The notes beneath the pieces are model-generated. The model had not been told where the DNA came from. It made no database searches and saw only the letters and a program-made list of their open reading frames with translations. The position numbers were made by a program, and so were the translations under genes. Of a DNA stretch of 64,000 nt, positions 21,468 through 32,168 are shown in pieces. Source of the stretch: Capillidium heterosporum (lineage: Eukaryota; Entomophthoromycota; Entomophthoromycetes; Entomophthorales; Capillidiaceae); NCBI GenBank assembly GCA_016630905.1, contig WBMQ01000002.1, forward strand, positions 2,852,001 through 2,916,000, written 5' to 3'. Each line of letters begins with the position of its first letter. Position 1 is the first letter of the stretch.

Positions 21468-23660
21468 TCATTCGTCGGTAACACACCCTTTGGAGGCTGA
21501 ACTTACATTCTTAATGTACTTGTACAGTGTGCCTCTTGTAGCTTGCAAAGGTAGTGGCTTCCACCCCTTCCTCCTTGATTCCAACTCGGCATCCGAGACG
21601 TCCATCTTCAACTCGCGGGTTTCAGCATCGATGGTGATGATATCTCCATCTTGGACCAAGGCTATGGGTCCACCGGCCTGAGCTTCAGGGGAGATGTGGC
21701 CGATGATAAAACCCTAAAAACAAAAACTTAGTACCGGTAGTTGAGTTTTGAAAAAGTACATGACTACCACCTGAAAACCTGCCATCGGTCAACATGGCTA
21801 CGTCGTTTCCCAGCCCAGCTCCCATGACAGCACTGGTAGGTGTAACTATACAACAGTTAGAGCATGTATAAATAAAAATCACTTACGCATCTCTGGCATA
21901 CCGGGACCCCCTTTGGGACCTTCGTATCGGATGATGATGACGTCGCCCTTGCTTATCTGCCCGTCTTCCAACGCCTTGAGCATAGCTTCTTCCTTGTCAA
22001 AGACTTTAGCCGGACCCTTGAACCGTAACCCTTCTTTCCCAGTGATCTTAGCGACCGAACCTTCAGGGGCCAAATTCCCTTCCAAGATCTGGATGTGGCC
22101 ACTAGCTTTAATGGGGCTTTCTAGAGGCAGAATGATCTTCTGCCCCTGCTTAAGGTCGGGTACTTTGGCCAAATTTTGGGCCATCGTCTTACCGGTGACC
22201 GTCATACAGTCCCCGTGGATAAAGCCTTTGGCGTGCAAGTACTTGAGTACAGCAGGGATACCTCCGACGGCGTGTAGGTCCTCCATGACATACTTGCCAC
22301 TCGGTTTTAAGTCGGCAATGAATGGGGTCCTATTGCTGAAATCCTGGAAGTCCTTCAGGGTGAGGTCGACTTGTACTGCCCGGGCCATGGCGATTAAATG
22401 GAGCACGGCGTTGGTGGACCCTAGTAAAAAGTACAGTTAGAAGGTGGAGATCTATAAATAAGCTGTACCTCCTAGGGCCATAACTACCGTCATCGCGTTC
22501 TCAAAGGCCTTTCGGGTCATGATGTCTTTGGGTTTGATATCCCGTTCCAAGAGGATGCGGACGTAGTGGCCAGCTTTACGACACTCCTCGACTTTGGATC
22601 GGTCGTCGGCTGGGTTCGAGGACGAGTAAGGTAGAGACATGCCTAGGGCCTCGATAGCTGAAGCCACTTTAACACAGAGTCAGTTTAAAAGCTTATAGAT
22701 ATGAATTTACTTGTGTTGGCGGTGTACATACCACCACAAGCACCTGCACCGGGGCAGGCGTTCTGGATGACCTCCTTGCGTTCATTTTCATCGATCTTAC
22801 CAGCGATGAACTCGCCGTAGGCTTGGAAGGCCGATATGATATCTAACTTCTGGTTAGGTCGACATCCCGCCTTACCAGCCCTTATAGTTCCACCATAGAC
22901 CATAATGGAGGGGCGATTGATACGTCCCATGGCAATTAAACATCCAGGCATGTTCTTATCGCAGCCGGGGATCGCTATGTTGGCGTCGTAGTACTGACCT
23001 CCCATCACCTATTGAACCAAATTAATAAAACTTCAAAATAGTAGATAAGCTACAGTTTCGATGGAGTCGGCGATAATATCCCTAGATTGGAGGGAGTAGG
23101 ACATACCGTCGGTACCATTGGTCATACCATCACTGACTCCGATGGTGTTGAACCTATAACCAACTAAATCGGCATCTTCTACCCCCTCTTTGACCAGGCT
23201 AGCTAGTTGGTTTAAATGCATGTTGCAGGGATTTCCTTCATACCACCTTTAAATAAATAAAGGTCAGTCTAGTATTCAATTTGTTTTAAAAGCTTACACT
23301 GATGCGATACCTACTTGTGGTTTACTCATATCTTCTTGCTTCAGACCAGTGGCATAGACTATACAGTTCAATAAAAATTAGTGGCTATTATAAGTCGAAT
23401 GTAGATAGCTAGACAAAACTTACGCATAGCTTGAGCAGCACCCCTGCTCTTATGTTCAGTGAATACCGAAGAGAACTTGTTGAGCTTAGTCGGGTTGTTG
23501 ATTGGTTCCCCACTTGTCGTATTGGTAGCATCTGATTTCATCCTTAAATTTAGCACTAAACAAAGGCATTTAATAAATGTGAACAGCTCCTTTACCACCA
23601 CTTACCTCTTATTCTGTATATCTTTGACAAAGGTTTAAGTCGGTTCAGTCTTAGGGACAT
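21468..23660 (-). CDS. ILV3: Dihydroxy-acid dehydratase, mitochondrial (nine exons)
   Basis: Exons on the - strand: 23660-23606, 23555-23424, 23358-23298, 23246-23054, 23008-22711, 22666-22469, 22420-21887, 21845-21760 and 21713-21468. All introns are GT-AG, 41-65 nt, and every junction keeps frame, giving 600 residues. The enzyme dehydrates dihydroxy-isovalerate and dihydroxy-methylvalerate in valine, isoleucine and leucine-precursor synthesis, and needs an Fe-S cluster. Both family signatures are present: [11 protein letters not shown] and [13 protein letters not shown]. The cluster-loop [16 protein letters not shown], whose codons span an exon junction, is also present. The first exon ([18 protein letters not shown]) is a basic mitochondrial presequence without acids, which fixes the start. 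The C-terminus is complete. Upstream TATA and Gcn4-type sites support general amino-acid control. Confidence 0.97.
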
Positions 23661-23711
23661 ACTGTTGTAGCTTTGAGTTTATTGAAACCTCAAACAAGTT
23701 GTCAAAAAGCG

Positions 23712-23719
23712 CTTTTATA
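23712..23719 (-). promoter_or_regulatory. ILV3 TATA box
   Basis: TATAAAAG on the - strand about 52 bp before the ILV3 ATG, in good position for a core promoter. Confidence 0.6.
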
Positions 23720-23768
23720 CTTGGTAGAGAATCATCACTGTCTACAAAGATTAGATAAAATCTAAACT

Positions 23769-23775
23769 TGAGTCA
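23769..23775 (-). promoter_or_regulatory. Gcn4/CPC1-type site TGAGTCA (ILV3 promoter)
   Basis: A perfect TGA(G/C)TCA heptamer 109 bp before the ILV3 start and 50 bp beyond the TATA box. It is the binding site of the Gcn4/CpcA bZIP activators of amino-acid synthesis genes. Confidence 0.65.
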
Positions 23776-23929
23776 CTGGGTCTTGATCCTAACCTATCTA
23801 CACACAAAGTGACTGGCTTGCTGGCCTAGAAATTCGTCATATTGAGCTTATTGGAGCCAATTACCTTGAATGCTGAAGGCGAATACGATAAGCTGGGTTG
23901 TCAAAACCCTTCCCTTTCAATGATAAAAC

Positions 23930-25210
23930 CTGAGTCATCAGACACTTTATATCAGTGAATTGGTGGTTATCGGCCTTGGTTGACGAGGTTAAAAGTTGGG
24001 GGTACGCTTAGATAGCATCCTTGACGCTAGATGGATACCCTAAGTTCAAAGTATATCACTTATAGGGGGTATCGTTTTATCTATACTCAAGGAGAGAAAA
24101 TAGATATACCGTCCGATTCATAAGCAAAGATATATGGATGCTAGTGTTTATTGTATATAAAACAGATATAGAAAGTTATATAGAAAGGGCTATCAGCTTT
24201 TTTAGCTTGTAATAGAGTCCTACGATTTTAATACCTTCAAGCTTATCAACTACTTTAGCCTTATAAAGTATAGCTATAACCTCAGTTTCTTATATATCTT
24301 AAGTCTATCATTTAAACATCCTACCATACATATGACAGGTAATGGTTATAGATGTAGATTTTAGATAGCCCACTAGATCAGCTACCATCGAGTTCCAACC
24401 TTGGGAAAGTAGATGGCCTTTACAGTTTGATAATCCCAGCCAAGCCTATTGTACAGGATTAAGGTGAATTCAGTCTTAAAACTATATACCATTATTTTCA
24501 CAATCAACTTAAACTTTCAATTCCTATTCTATTTGTAAGATTTAAATATGGTATATAAAATTCAAAAGATACACGAATGTTTTAGTGGCTATGTGTCCAT
24601 TAGATCACATTTGTTTTCAACTAAACTTTCTTTATCATATTTACTAGTCAATTCCGATTTCCTTATACGCTCATCATGCCAACTACGATAAAAAGGTTGC
24701 AATGAGATTTTATCTATCATTGGTATCAAAAATAGTTATTTAAATGTATTTTATTTACTAATAATATGCTGCATTAGCACTACTTTGGGAATTTGAAATG
24801 AGAATTCATCACAGAATAGGTAGGTTTAAATCTCTAAAGATATGCAGGATATATCAGAGTTAATGGATACAAGGAGGACTTGAAGTATATTGAAAGGGTT
24901 GTAAGTTTATCAGATTCACGGATTGTTTTCCTTTTTAGCCAATTATTATAGTTGATATTGATGGCTTATTTCAATATATACCTGGAAACAAATTTGTTGA
25001 AGTATTTAAAGGATTTTGGCTGATGGATCATCGAGTCGGATTTTGAAATCAAATTCGTAGTTAAGATTGGTGCCCAAGTATTGAAGTGAGACGTCATCAA
25101 ATGAAATTGGAATATCAATAGAACTTGGGGCTTTATATTTAGAATGATGGTTAGGTCAAGGAAAGCAGTTCTATAGCTATCAATTCTGTATAAAGGTACT
25201 GTTATACCTC
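23930..25210 (-). pseudogene. Decayed gene copy A of a duplicated segment
   Basis: On the - strand, protein-like pieces are broken by stops: SSIDIPISFDDVSLQYLG and NYEFDFKIRLDDPSAKIL near 25.1 kb, and AYPQLLTSSTKADNHQF ... TDIKCLMTQ near 24.0 kb. The second piece aligns with AYSQLLPYSVKIDTRQL ... SDTRYLMT in copy B near 27.4 kb, and nucleotide likeness continues between the two segments. The beta-rich family is unrecognised. It is an old host duplicate, not an active gene. Confidence 0.45.
23931..23937 (-). promoter_or_regulatory. Second TGAGTCA site upstream of ILV3
   Basis: A second perfect heptamer about 270 bp before the ILV3 start. The homologous position in the diverged duplicate near 27.4 kb reads TAAGTCA, so this copy may predate its present neighbour. 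Confidence 0.45.
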
Positions 25211-25842
25211 ATGACTACCTAAATATAAACATGATGGACTACTTATTTTTAAGGCAAGAAGTCATACCTAAACGGATTATTGGTAAAGTTTTAAAGCAAG
25301 TTGCAGGTCTACCAACAGCCTTCAAACAATTTACTTGCTCTTAGACAATTGTCTATGTGTTTGTAAGTAGCGAGCAAAAATAAACATTTTATCTATATAA
25401 AATAAAGTTGATCTGGCTATATAAATTTACATAGGTTTACTTGTGGTTTCTAAAATCTGATTTAGTATAGAGATATTACACTATGTTATTTGCAAAGGTT
25501 GAATCCTTTGCCCATATATCTATAAATGGTCAAATTTCATGTAGGTTATAAGTACTATGAAAATACCCATTTTCTTTCTAGATAGAGATTGCCTAATAAA
25601 AACAGCTACTGCTCATTCTGTTTGTTTTTATTCGACATTATTATTTAATAAATATATATGTAAAAGTGATGCTTATATCAGAACATTATCAATAGCAAGC
25701 AGGTTAATCTTTTTCGCAGTTCAAATTTCCAAGGGATAGGTTTCAAACCGTAGATAAGATTTGGTACAAGTATAGTACTTGGATCCTGACATACATCCAA
25801 ACTTTTAACTTCACTTTCCTTTCAAAATCACTACCAACACCA
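25211..25842. other. Intergenic
   Basis: Upstream of the RPA1-N-like gene. AT-rich, with a 60-codon + frame at 25557 without recognisable content. Confidence 0.4.
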
Positions 25843-26672
25843 ATGTGCTTTACTCAACTCAGTGAAGGATTTGTAGATTGCTTCTTCAACGATACTCACC
25901 CGCCTAAAGACCAAAGTCTTCGGTTGCAGGTTATCGATGTAAGCCATGCAACTGAAGATGATGATCCCGATGACTTGGAAAGCAACGCACAGTAAGCTTT
26001 ATTTGTTTGTTAATAGACCAAACAACTTGTTTAGGGTTTTAAGTTCGGATGGTAGCCACTACTTTCCAGGTTTTTTTCCATTAGAATCATACTTATTTTA
26101 TTAGTTTATATCAAGAGAGGCAATGAGGTTCAAGTCAGTGACCTCTCTCAGAATGACTTGTTCTCAATTAATAGCTTCTCTGTGGAAGGTTACCTACCTT
26201 CAGAAAGGTAACTAAAACATAGTAGCTTACTAACTTCCCTAGGAAACTTGTAGCTACCAGTATCTCGGGAGTCTACGCCCACGGCAAAAAGATTGGTAAC
26301 CCAAAACTAGGATGTCCTCGTAACAAACGGGTAAATAACCAGTCTCATCTTTTACTAACATTCTCTTTAAAAGGCTCGAAACACCCGAAACGGTCAAAGT
26401 TCCGGCTCTAACTTTAGCTTTGAAGATCCCAACTCTTTGAACGTAGCTTTTAAGAAGGCAAGTAAATTTACTGCTCATAGCTGATTTCTATATAGGTCAA
26501 AGTGAACCTTAAGCACCAAGTTCAAAAGGTAGCCAAGCTCGAAGCTAAAGAGTGTACCGTACGTCTTGGACAATTTACTCTTGGTAAAACGAACATTGAG
26601 CATTGGGCTCAAAAGAGCCTCAGCCTCGATATCCACGAGTGCACTGAACACTTTAAGAAGCTTACCCTTTGA
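25843..26672 (+). CDS. Stand-alone RPA1 N-terminal-domain protein (six exons)
   Basis: Exons 25843-25991, 26035-26069, 26105-26207, 26243-26330, 26374-26457 and 26496-26672 splice in frame to 211 residues. Introns are 35-43 nt. The last one (26458-26495) is GC-AG with the canonical AG|GCAAGT donor. Residues 5-120 match the RPA1 N-terminal OB fold in order: LSEGFVDCFF, LRLQVIDVSH, VLSSDGSHYF, SVEGYLPSERKLVATSI and GKKIGNPKLG (compare LSxGxxxxI, LQVLxxKxI, LLSDGxHxxQ, KIGNP). A basic Arg/Asn linker and a Lys-rich helical tail follow; the DNA-binding OB folds of full RPA1 are missing. The N domain normally binds checkpoint and repair partners, not DNA. Function here is unknown: either a diverged paralogue or a protein that competes for RPA partners. 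All splice phases agree, which argues that the gene is live. Confidence 0.7.
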
Positions 26673-27389
26673 TTTGATTTACTATCAATCACCATCTACC
26701 CACCATCCATTTGCAAAAGTTCAACATAATTATTCAACATTCAGCCAAAAGTAAGGTTTTATTTATAGCATAATAAATATCAGTGTCCGATAATTGCTTT
26801 ATAGCATACTTGTATTTTTATTGTATTTTCAATGCTTTACTGCTGTTGTTTTTTATACCGATCAGTTGATTGGTACTGTTTCCAATTATTTTGAAAGCTT
26901 AGGTGGTATCTGTTTACCTTCAGTGACTAAATATACTTGACCTACCACTTTTTAAGCTTTCTAGGTAAATATTCAGTACTCATCTCCTTTTAGTTACCCA
27001 AGGCATATAAGACTTTTGATTGAAAGAATGGATCAAGGAAAATAATCATTTGAACTCAACAAAGACATATTTTGAATCCGCTTTCAAGCACCAAGTTTCC
27101 CCTCATACCTGACGAACAGCATATTAGCATAAATAGAAATGAACTTGGCATCATGTTTATCCAACTCACATCCCCATCCAAGACGTGTGTCTACCTTTTT
27201 TACTATAAGCCCAAATCCAAGTCAAACACTATAGTCCCCTTGTGAGCTATATACCTATTCCAAGACGGATATACCATTCATTTACTTTGACATCAGCTTT
27301 AGATAGCTTTCTTTAGGTAAGGGACAAGGCTATTTTTACTTTTCACACAATATATATGTATATTTGCAAAGTCTTTAATCGATGGAACC
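26673..27389. other. Intergenic
   Basis: 3' flank of the RPA1-N-like gene. AT-rich, with no supported feature. Confidence 0.5.
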
Positions 27390-28990
27390 TAAGTCATCAA
27401 ATACCTTGTATCAGAAAGTTGGCGAGTATCGATCTTGACTGAATAAGGTAAAAGTTGAGAATATGCTAAGATGGCATTTATCAAAGTTGGATGAATGCCT
27501 TAAGTTCAAAATAACTCGTTCATAAAAGATAGCATCTTGTTAATATTCAAAGATTAAAAGTAAAATGCTGATTCACCATATACTAAAAGTGCATAAATGG
27601 CAATATATGTTACATGCAAAACGGGTACAGATAGATATAATATAGAAGCTATTAGCTTTAGTAAAATGCTATGGGATTTATGGTTTACTTACTAATTACT
27701 TTAGCTCCAGTAGCATAACTACAAGATCATTCTCACATATATATTAAACCAGGTACTTGATATTCTATCGTAACTACTGTAGGTGATAGCTATAGGCCTA
27801 GGTTAGGGATAATTACTTTCAGTTATCATCAAATTCTAACTTTAGGGGTGTTGAGGTCTTTAAGGCTTGGTAGTCCTAACTAAAATTACCTTAAAATTCT
27901 AACTATATATACATCCATTATCAAATTCTAGACTCTAATAATCAACTCCTATTCCCTTACATCTTGAATCTACCTAAGATACACAAAACTCGAAACGGGT
28001 GTAGGAATAACTAGCAGCTATGTACCTAGCTGAGACTCAGTTACTTTTAAACAAATTTTCTATGCTCTACCTACCAGTTAAATTGGATCCCTTGTATACC
28101 TATCTTATCTGATTCGGAGAAAAAAGTTATGTTGAAATTCTACAGATCCTCAATATCATGCAGCTATCGATTTTAGCAAACTTTAAATATCTCGAAAGTG
28201 ATGTGCTGGTCTTACTTTTGTTAGCTATTTAGATGTTAAGAACTTATCACAGAGTTGGTAGGTTAAATCGATTTATCGGAGCAAGTGGATGTAGCCATAA
28301 CTTTAGATATCAAAAGAAGTTGCTGCCACTATCATATTGATGACCGATGCTTTTTTAAAACCAATTGTTGCGGTTTCCATTGGTAGTCAGCTCAATTCAT
28401 GATCGGTGATAAGCTTCTCGATATAGCTAATATGCTTCGATAAATGAACCGTTGAGAGTAAGACACTAAAACGAAATCAGTAAGCTAAAGTTGTAGATTG
28501 AGTATTGGAAAAATTGAGCGCATTTGATTGAGATGAAGTATCGAAAAGTGACGATGACACTCGACGATTAAACAATAGCCGTACCGAGGATATTGTAAGT
28601 TTGGCGTTGCAGAATCCCATCACAAAGCTACTAAAAAGTTCAAATGGTCGTTATTTTGAGGTTAAAAAAGTCAAAGCTAAGTCGACCAAGTTTTGAAAAG
28701 GTGATGGACATTTGGCTAGACTATGAGATTGGAAATTGGACTGAGTTGGTGCTAATCATACCCAAAGGTGGGGTAGACCTAGTTGAAGATACAGTTGATT
28801 AAATCAATGTCGAGTTCTACTACAGGATACTGAGAAGCTTCAATATAAGAATTGTTGAAGCTGATCTTGAGCTACATTGCCAGAGTTTCGGCAAAGTTGG
28901 GCGACGTAAAGCTATGAAATTTGATCCTTATCCAACGTTAGGATGATGGTCGGGTCGAGGATGGAGTCAATTCGATGAGCGTTTATTTTT
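27390..28990 (-). pseudogene. Decayed gene copy B of a duplicated segment
   Basis: On the - strand, broken protein-like pieces run from near 28.97 kb (IDSILDPTIILTLDKDQ; KFHSFTSPNFAETLAM; LKISFNNSYIEASQYPVVEL) to 27.4 kb (HPTLINAILAYSQLLPYSVK). Matching pieces occur in copy A at 23.93-25.2 kb, and the intervening DNA also shows likeness (for example GTAGGTTTAAATC against GTAGGTTAAATC). It is a diverged segmental duplicate of a host gene of unknown family. Confidence 0.45.
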
Positions 28991-29553
28991 TATCAATGTA
29001 TTAGCAACATTTCATGTCAACTTGACTCTAAATAAATCAGGTAGTTAGGCCTTTGAGGAAAGTCACCAAGTCAAACTCAATTCTCGAAGAGCAGAACCTT
29101 ACATTAATATCAATATGATAGATCTGATTCTCAGCTCTATACCTACTATACCCTAATATCAAAATTCGAAAAAGCTGGGTGTATATCTAGGTAGTTAAGA
29201 TTTCAAGAAATTCAATTTAAAAAAATAGATATAAGATATGTTGTACATTTAAAGCCAGTGTAAAAAGAATTAAACAAGAGTATAAATTGAACACTCCTTA
29301 TCATCGCTTTAAAGCTCGAATAAGTAAGGTTGTTGAAGTAGGTATTTAAAAATCACAAAAAATGTATAAAAGTAGAAGTAAAACTTTAAAGTCCGTCGCA
29401 TAGGAAGAAAAGGTTAGGTTGGGTTGAAATGGAGCACTCGATAAGACCCAACCATTGGATTAAAGATTATGGACTTGACCCTATAGAACCGTTGATATAG
29501 GTTGAAATAGAAGTAAAAGCAAGGTCAAAAGTTGAAAGTCAAAGTAATAGACC
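28991..29553. other. Intergenic
   Basis: 3' side of the Rho GTPase gene. No feature supported. Confidence 0.5.
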
Positions 29554-30545
29554 TTAGAGGATGGTACAACAGGCCGAAGTATCGGCCGGTTGCCCCAGCC
29601 CTGCGAACAAGGCAGCTCGAGTAGCGTTATCAAAGACTTCAGATACCGCTTCCCCAGTCAACGCCGAACATTCCAAAAACTTTCTAGCACCGATCTGGTT
29701 GGCGACATCTAAACCCTGATTCGTAGTGTTGCAGGTGAGGTGGGTTGGGTTGTCGCCATCCCGTAGGTCCTTCTTCAACCCTACTAGGATTACTGGGACT
29801 CCTTGGCATAGCGAGTTGACTTCATCGATCCACTATTGTGTTGAAAGGTAAGTTTAAAGCTGCATTAGGTGTAAATAAAGGCTACCTTCTCCAAAACGTT
29901 TTCCAAGGAGTCGGGTGAGTCGATGGAGTAACAAATTAGTATTACGTTGGCTTTAGAGTAGGACAACGGTCTTAGGCGCTTTATTTTTGGAAAAGCAGTT
30001 TAGTAAGCTTCATTAATTTTAAATAGCGTGTCTTTACCTCATATTCTTCTTGGCCTCTATTTCGGATAGGAAAATACAGAATGTATTAGTAAAGTTTGAA
30101 CTGATGAACAATGAAAAGAGATGGATTTTTCAAAATGAAGGTAAAGTTGCAAGTTGGGTAATTTTAAAAAATAAAAAAGACTTACGCCGTATCCCAGAGA
30201 GCTAAATTGACGACTTTACCGTCGACATTGGTCTCCTTGACATAGTTTTCGAATACGGTTGGGTTCTAAATTTAAACTTCGTTAGCACCAACTTTAAAAA
30301 CTCAAGTTTGGAAATGGCTGATGCACATACATGTTCCTATAGAAATATAGAGGTTAGTAAGGTATTCGTAGAAGGCTTTCAAATACAGCTAAATAAAAGT
30401 AAAAGGCGCTAATGAAAGCTCAATTTTAGAATGTAAGACTTACTTTTGGAAAGGTACCGGACACGTAGACTGACAATAGGGAAGTTTTACCGCAAGCACC
30501 GTCCCCAACTATAACTAACTTCCTATTAATTACTGGTCTCGCCAT
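29554..30545 (-). CDS. Rho-family small GTPase (six exons, one of 6 nt)
   Basis: Exons on the - strand: 30545-30444, 30336-30331, 30265-30186, 30056-30038, 29978-29886 and 29832-29554, giving 192 residues in frame. All guanine-nucleotide motifs are present: P-loop GDGACGKTS, effector region NPTVFENYV, switch II WDTAGQEEYERLRPLSY, G4 here KKD within [13 protein letters not shown] (Rho usually TKxDLR), and G5 [10 protein letters not shown]. The tail CTIL is a CaaX box ending in Leu, predicting geranylgeranylation and membrane attachment. Rho proteins direct polarised growth, actin and wall synthesis. The 6-nt exon GAACAT (Glu-His) is needed to restore the exact spacing [13 protein letters not shown]. 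Rho2/Rho4-type is the nearest guess; the exact paralogue is undecided. Confidence 0.93.
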
Positions 30546-30656
30546 GTTGATCGCTAATGGTATCCTTTTTTAAGCTGTTGTATTCGCTTTCGTTCTGTAT
30601 TGGTCGTTCACCTTGTGGTTGCTGGTGTCCTGCCTTTAAGTCGAAGTTAAGTCAAA

Positions 30657-30664
30657 CTTTTATA
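30657..30664 (-). promoter_or_regulatory. TATA box of the Rho gene
   Basis: TATAAAAG on the - strand about 112 bp before the ATG. Confidence 0.5.
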
Positions 30665-32168
30665 TTTTCCACCTTGTACGCGTTCCCAGTACCAATAAGT
30701 TAAAGTGAAGTCAAACTCGTTAATTAAACTCTATCTGCTTTGTTTAGAGAAAGTTAAGGTAGTTGAAATTCAAAGTGGAATGAAAATGCGGTTTGTTTTC
30801 ACTATACAGTTTCCATCGGAAAATTAAGTCTTTTGGCGAATAGAAACATTTAAACCAGGGCTAAAGCTGGCAAATCCTGCAAAAGTCCTGGCTACTTTTA
30901 CAGATTGTGCAAAGCTGCAATTATTTACCGGATTTAGAGGTTTCTTTACTATCGAAAGATAAAGGGCCGCGATGGTGTTAGGTTGGATTTTTTAACAAAA
31001 TACTGGAATTGAGCGGTCAATTTTCATTTCACCCCATAAAAGCCAAAGCTATATGAAGGTTATTTACCAACTTTAAACCGAAACGGTCTAACGGTTAAGC
31101 CTCGATTCCACAAAATTTTCGGTTACTTTCACTACCCTGTTCTACAAAACGGGATTTTTCAATTTTCGCAGATTCCTGCTTCCCTATGTTTTGGTTTGGT
31201 TTGGACTGTCCCATTGGATTTGACCTTAATGATCATTTCTATATGTATGATTGGATGGTTGTAATATAGGCCAAACCCCAATAAACTTCTATCAGCATGT
31301 TAACAAAACTGAATTGGTAAAGGCATAGCCATCTCAAGTTACGTTTCTTCTTATGGATCTGAAAGAGCACTCTAGAAGTTGGAAGCACGCAATATAGCTG
31401 ATAGTTGGTATACAACCAAAAGTAAGCTTATGTTCCCTCCATACTTATATCGGCATTTGAGTTAAGAAATGTGGGGAACTATTCTATATCCATAACAATT
31501 TATTAGAGAAAAACTGATAGTGAACTAGATTGGTATTTCGGATAAAAGGTTGCAATTTATATTGGAAGTGAATAAATGGCATTTGGATAATGGTAGGTTA
31601 AAGGGATATGAAGATGTATGTGTGAAAAAATATTTTGGTAAACATTAGCTATAAAATAAGACAAAAGTTAAGCGTATCCAAGTGGAAATGGAAAGTACAT
31701 CTAATAAATTTAGGAACTTGGATGTAGATAGTGGTATATATATTAAATTGAAATATAAATTTGGTGTAAGGTAGTGTTGTTGAAGTTGGGATTCCTAAGG
31801 CAAGTTAAAGTTATATGAGCCTAATCTTAAGCTTTATTGGCTATCTATTACCCTAGCTAAATTAAGTGAAGCATTTGAGCTACAAACCTACAGCCTACTA
31901 TCTATCTAAATAATAATACTATACCTTCTAATCGTTCACAGATACTTGCCATTGTTAGCTAGATCTTTTTGAAAAGAAAGCTTGAAACTAAAGATGAGAA
32001 GACCAATCCAAAAATAAAGTCGAGGAATAGATAGATAATTGGCCAATAGAATGCTCAAATCGTTCCTCAATTGCACCAATCTTTACTCATAAAATTTTAC
32101 GTCATAACAAAAACACAAAGTTGAACAATTCTTATCAACCTTCAACTTGAAACTCTACTATCAACATA
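30665..32168. other. Intergenic between divergent genes
   Basis: Shared upstream DNA of the Rho gene (-) and the eight-exon gene (+). No other feature supported. Confidence 0.5.

Noticed and set aside
21490-22440. Long + strand frames opposite ILV3
   Set aside because: Antisense shadows of conserved exons; they cross ILV3 introns and lack motifs.
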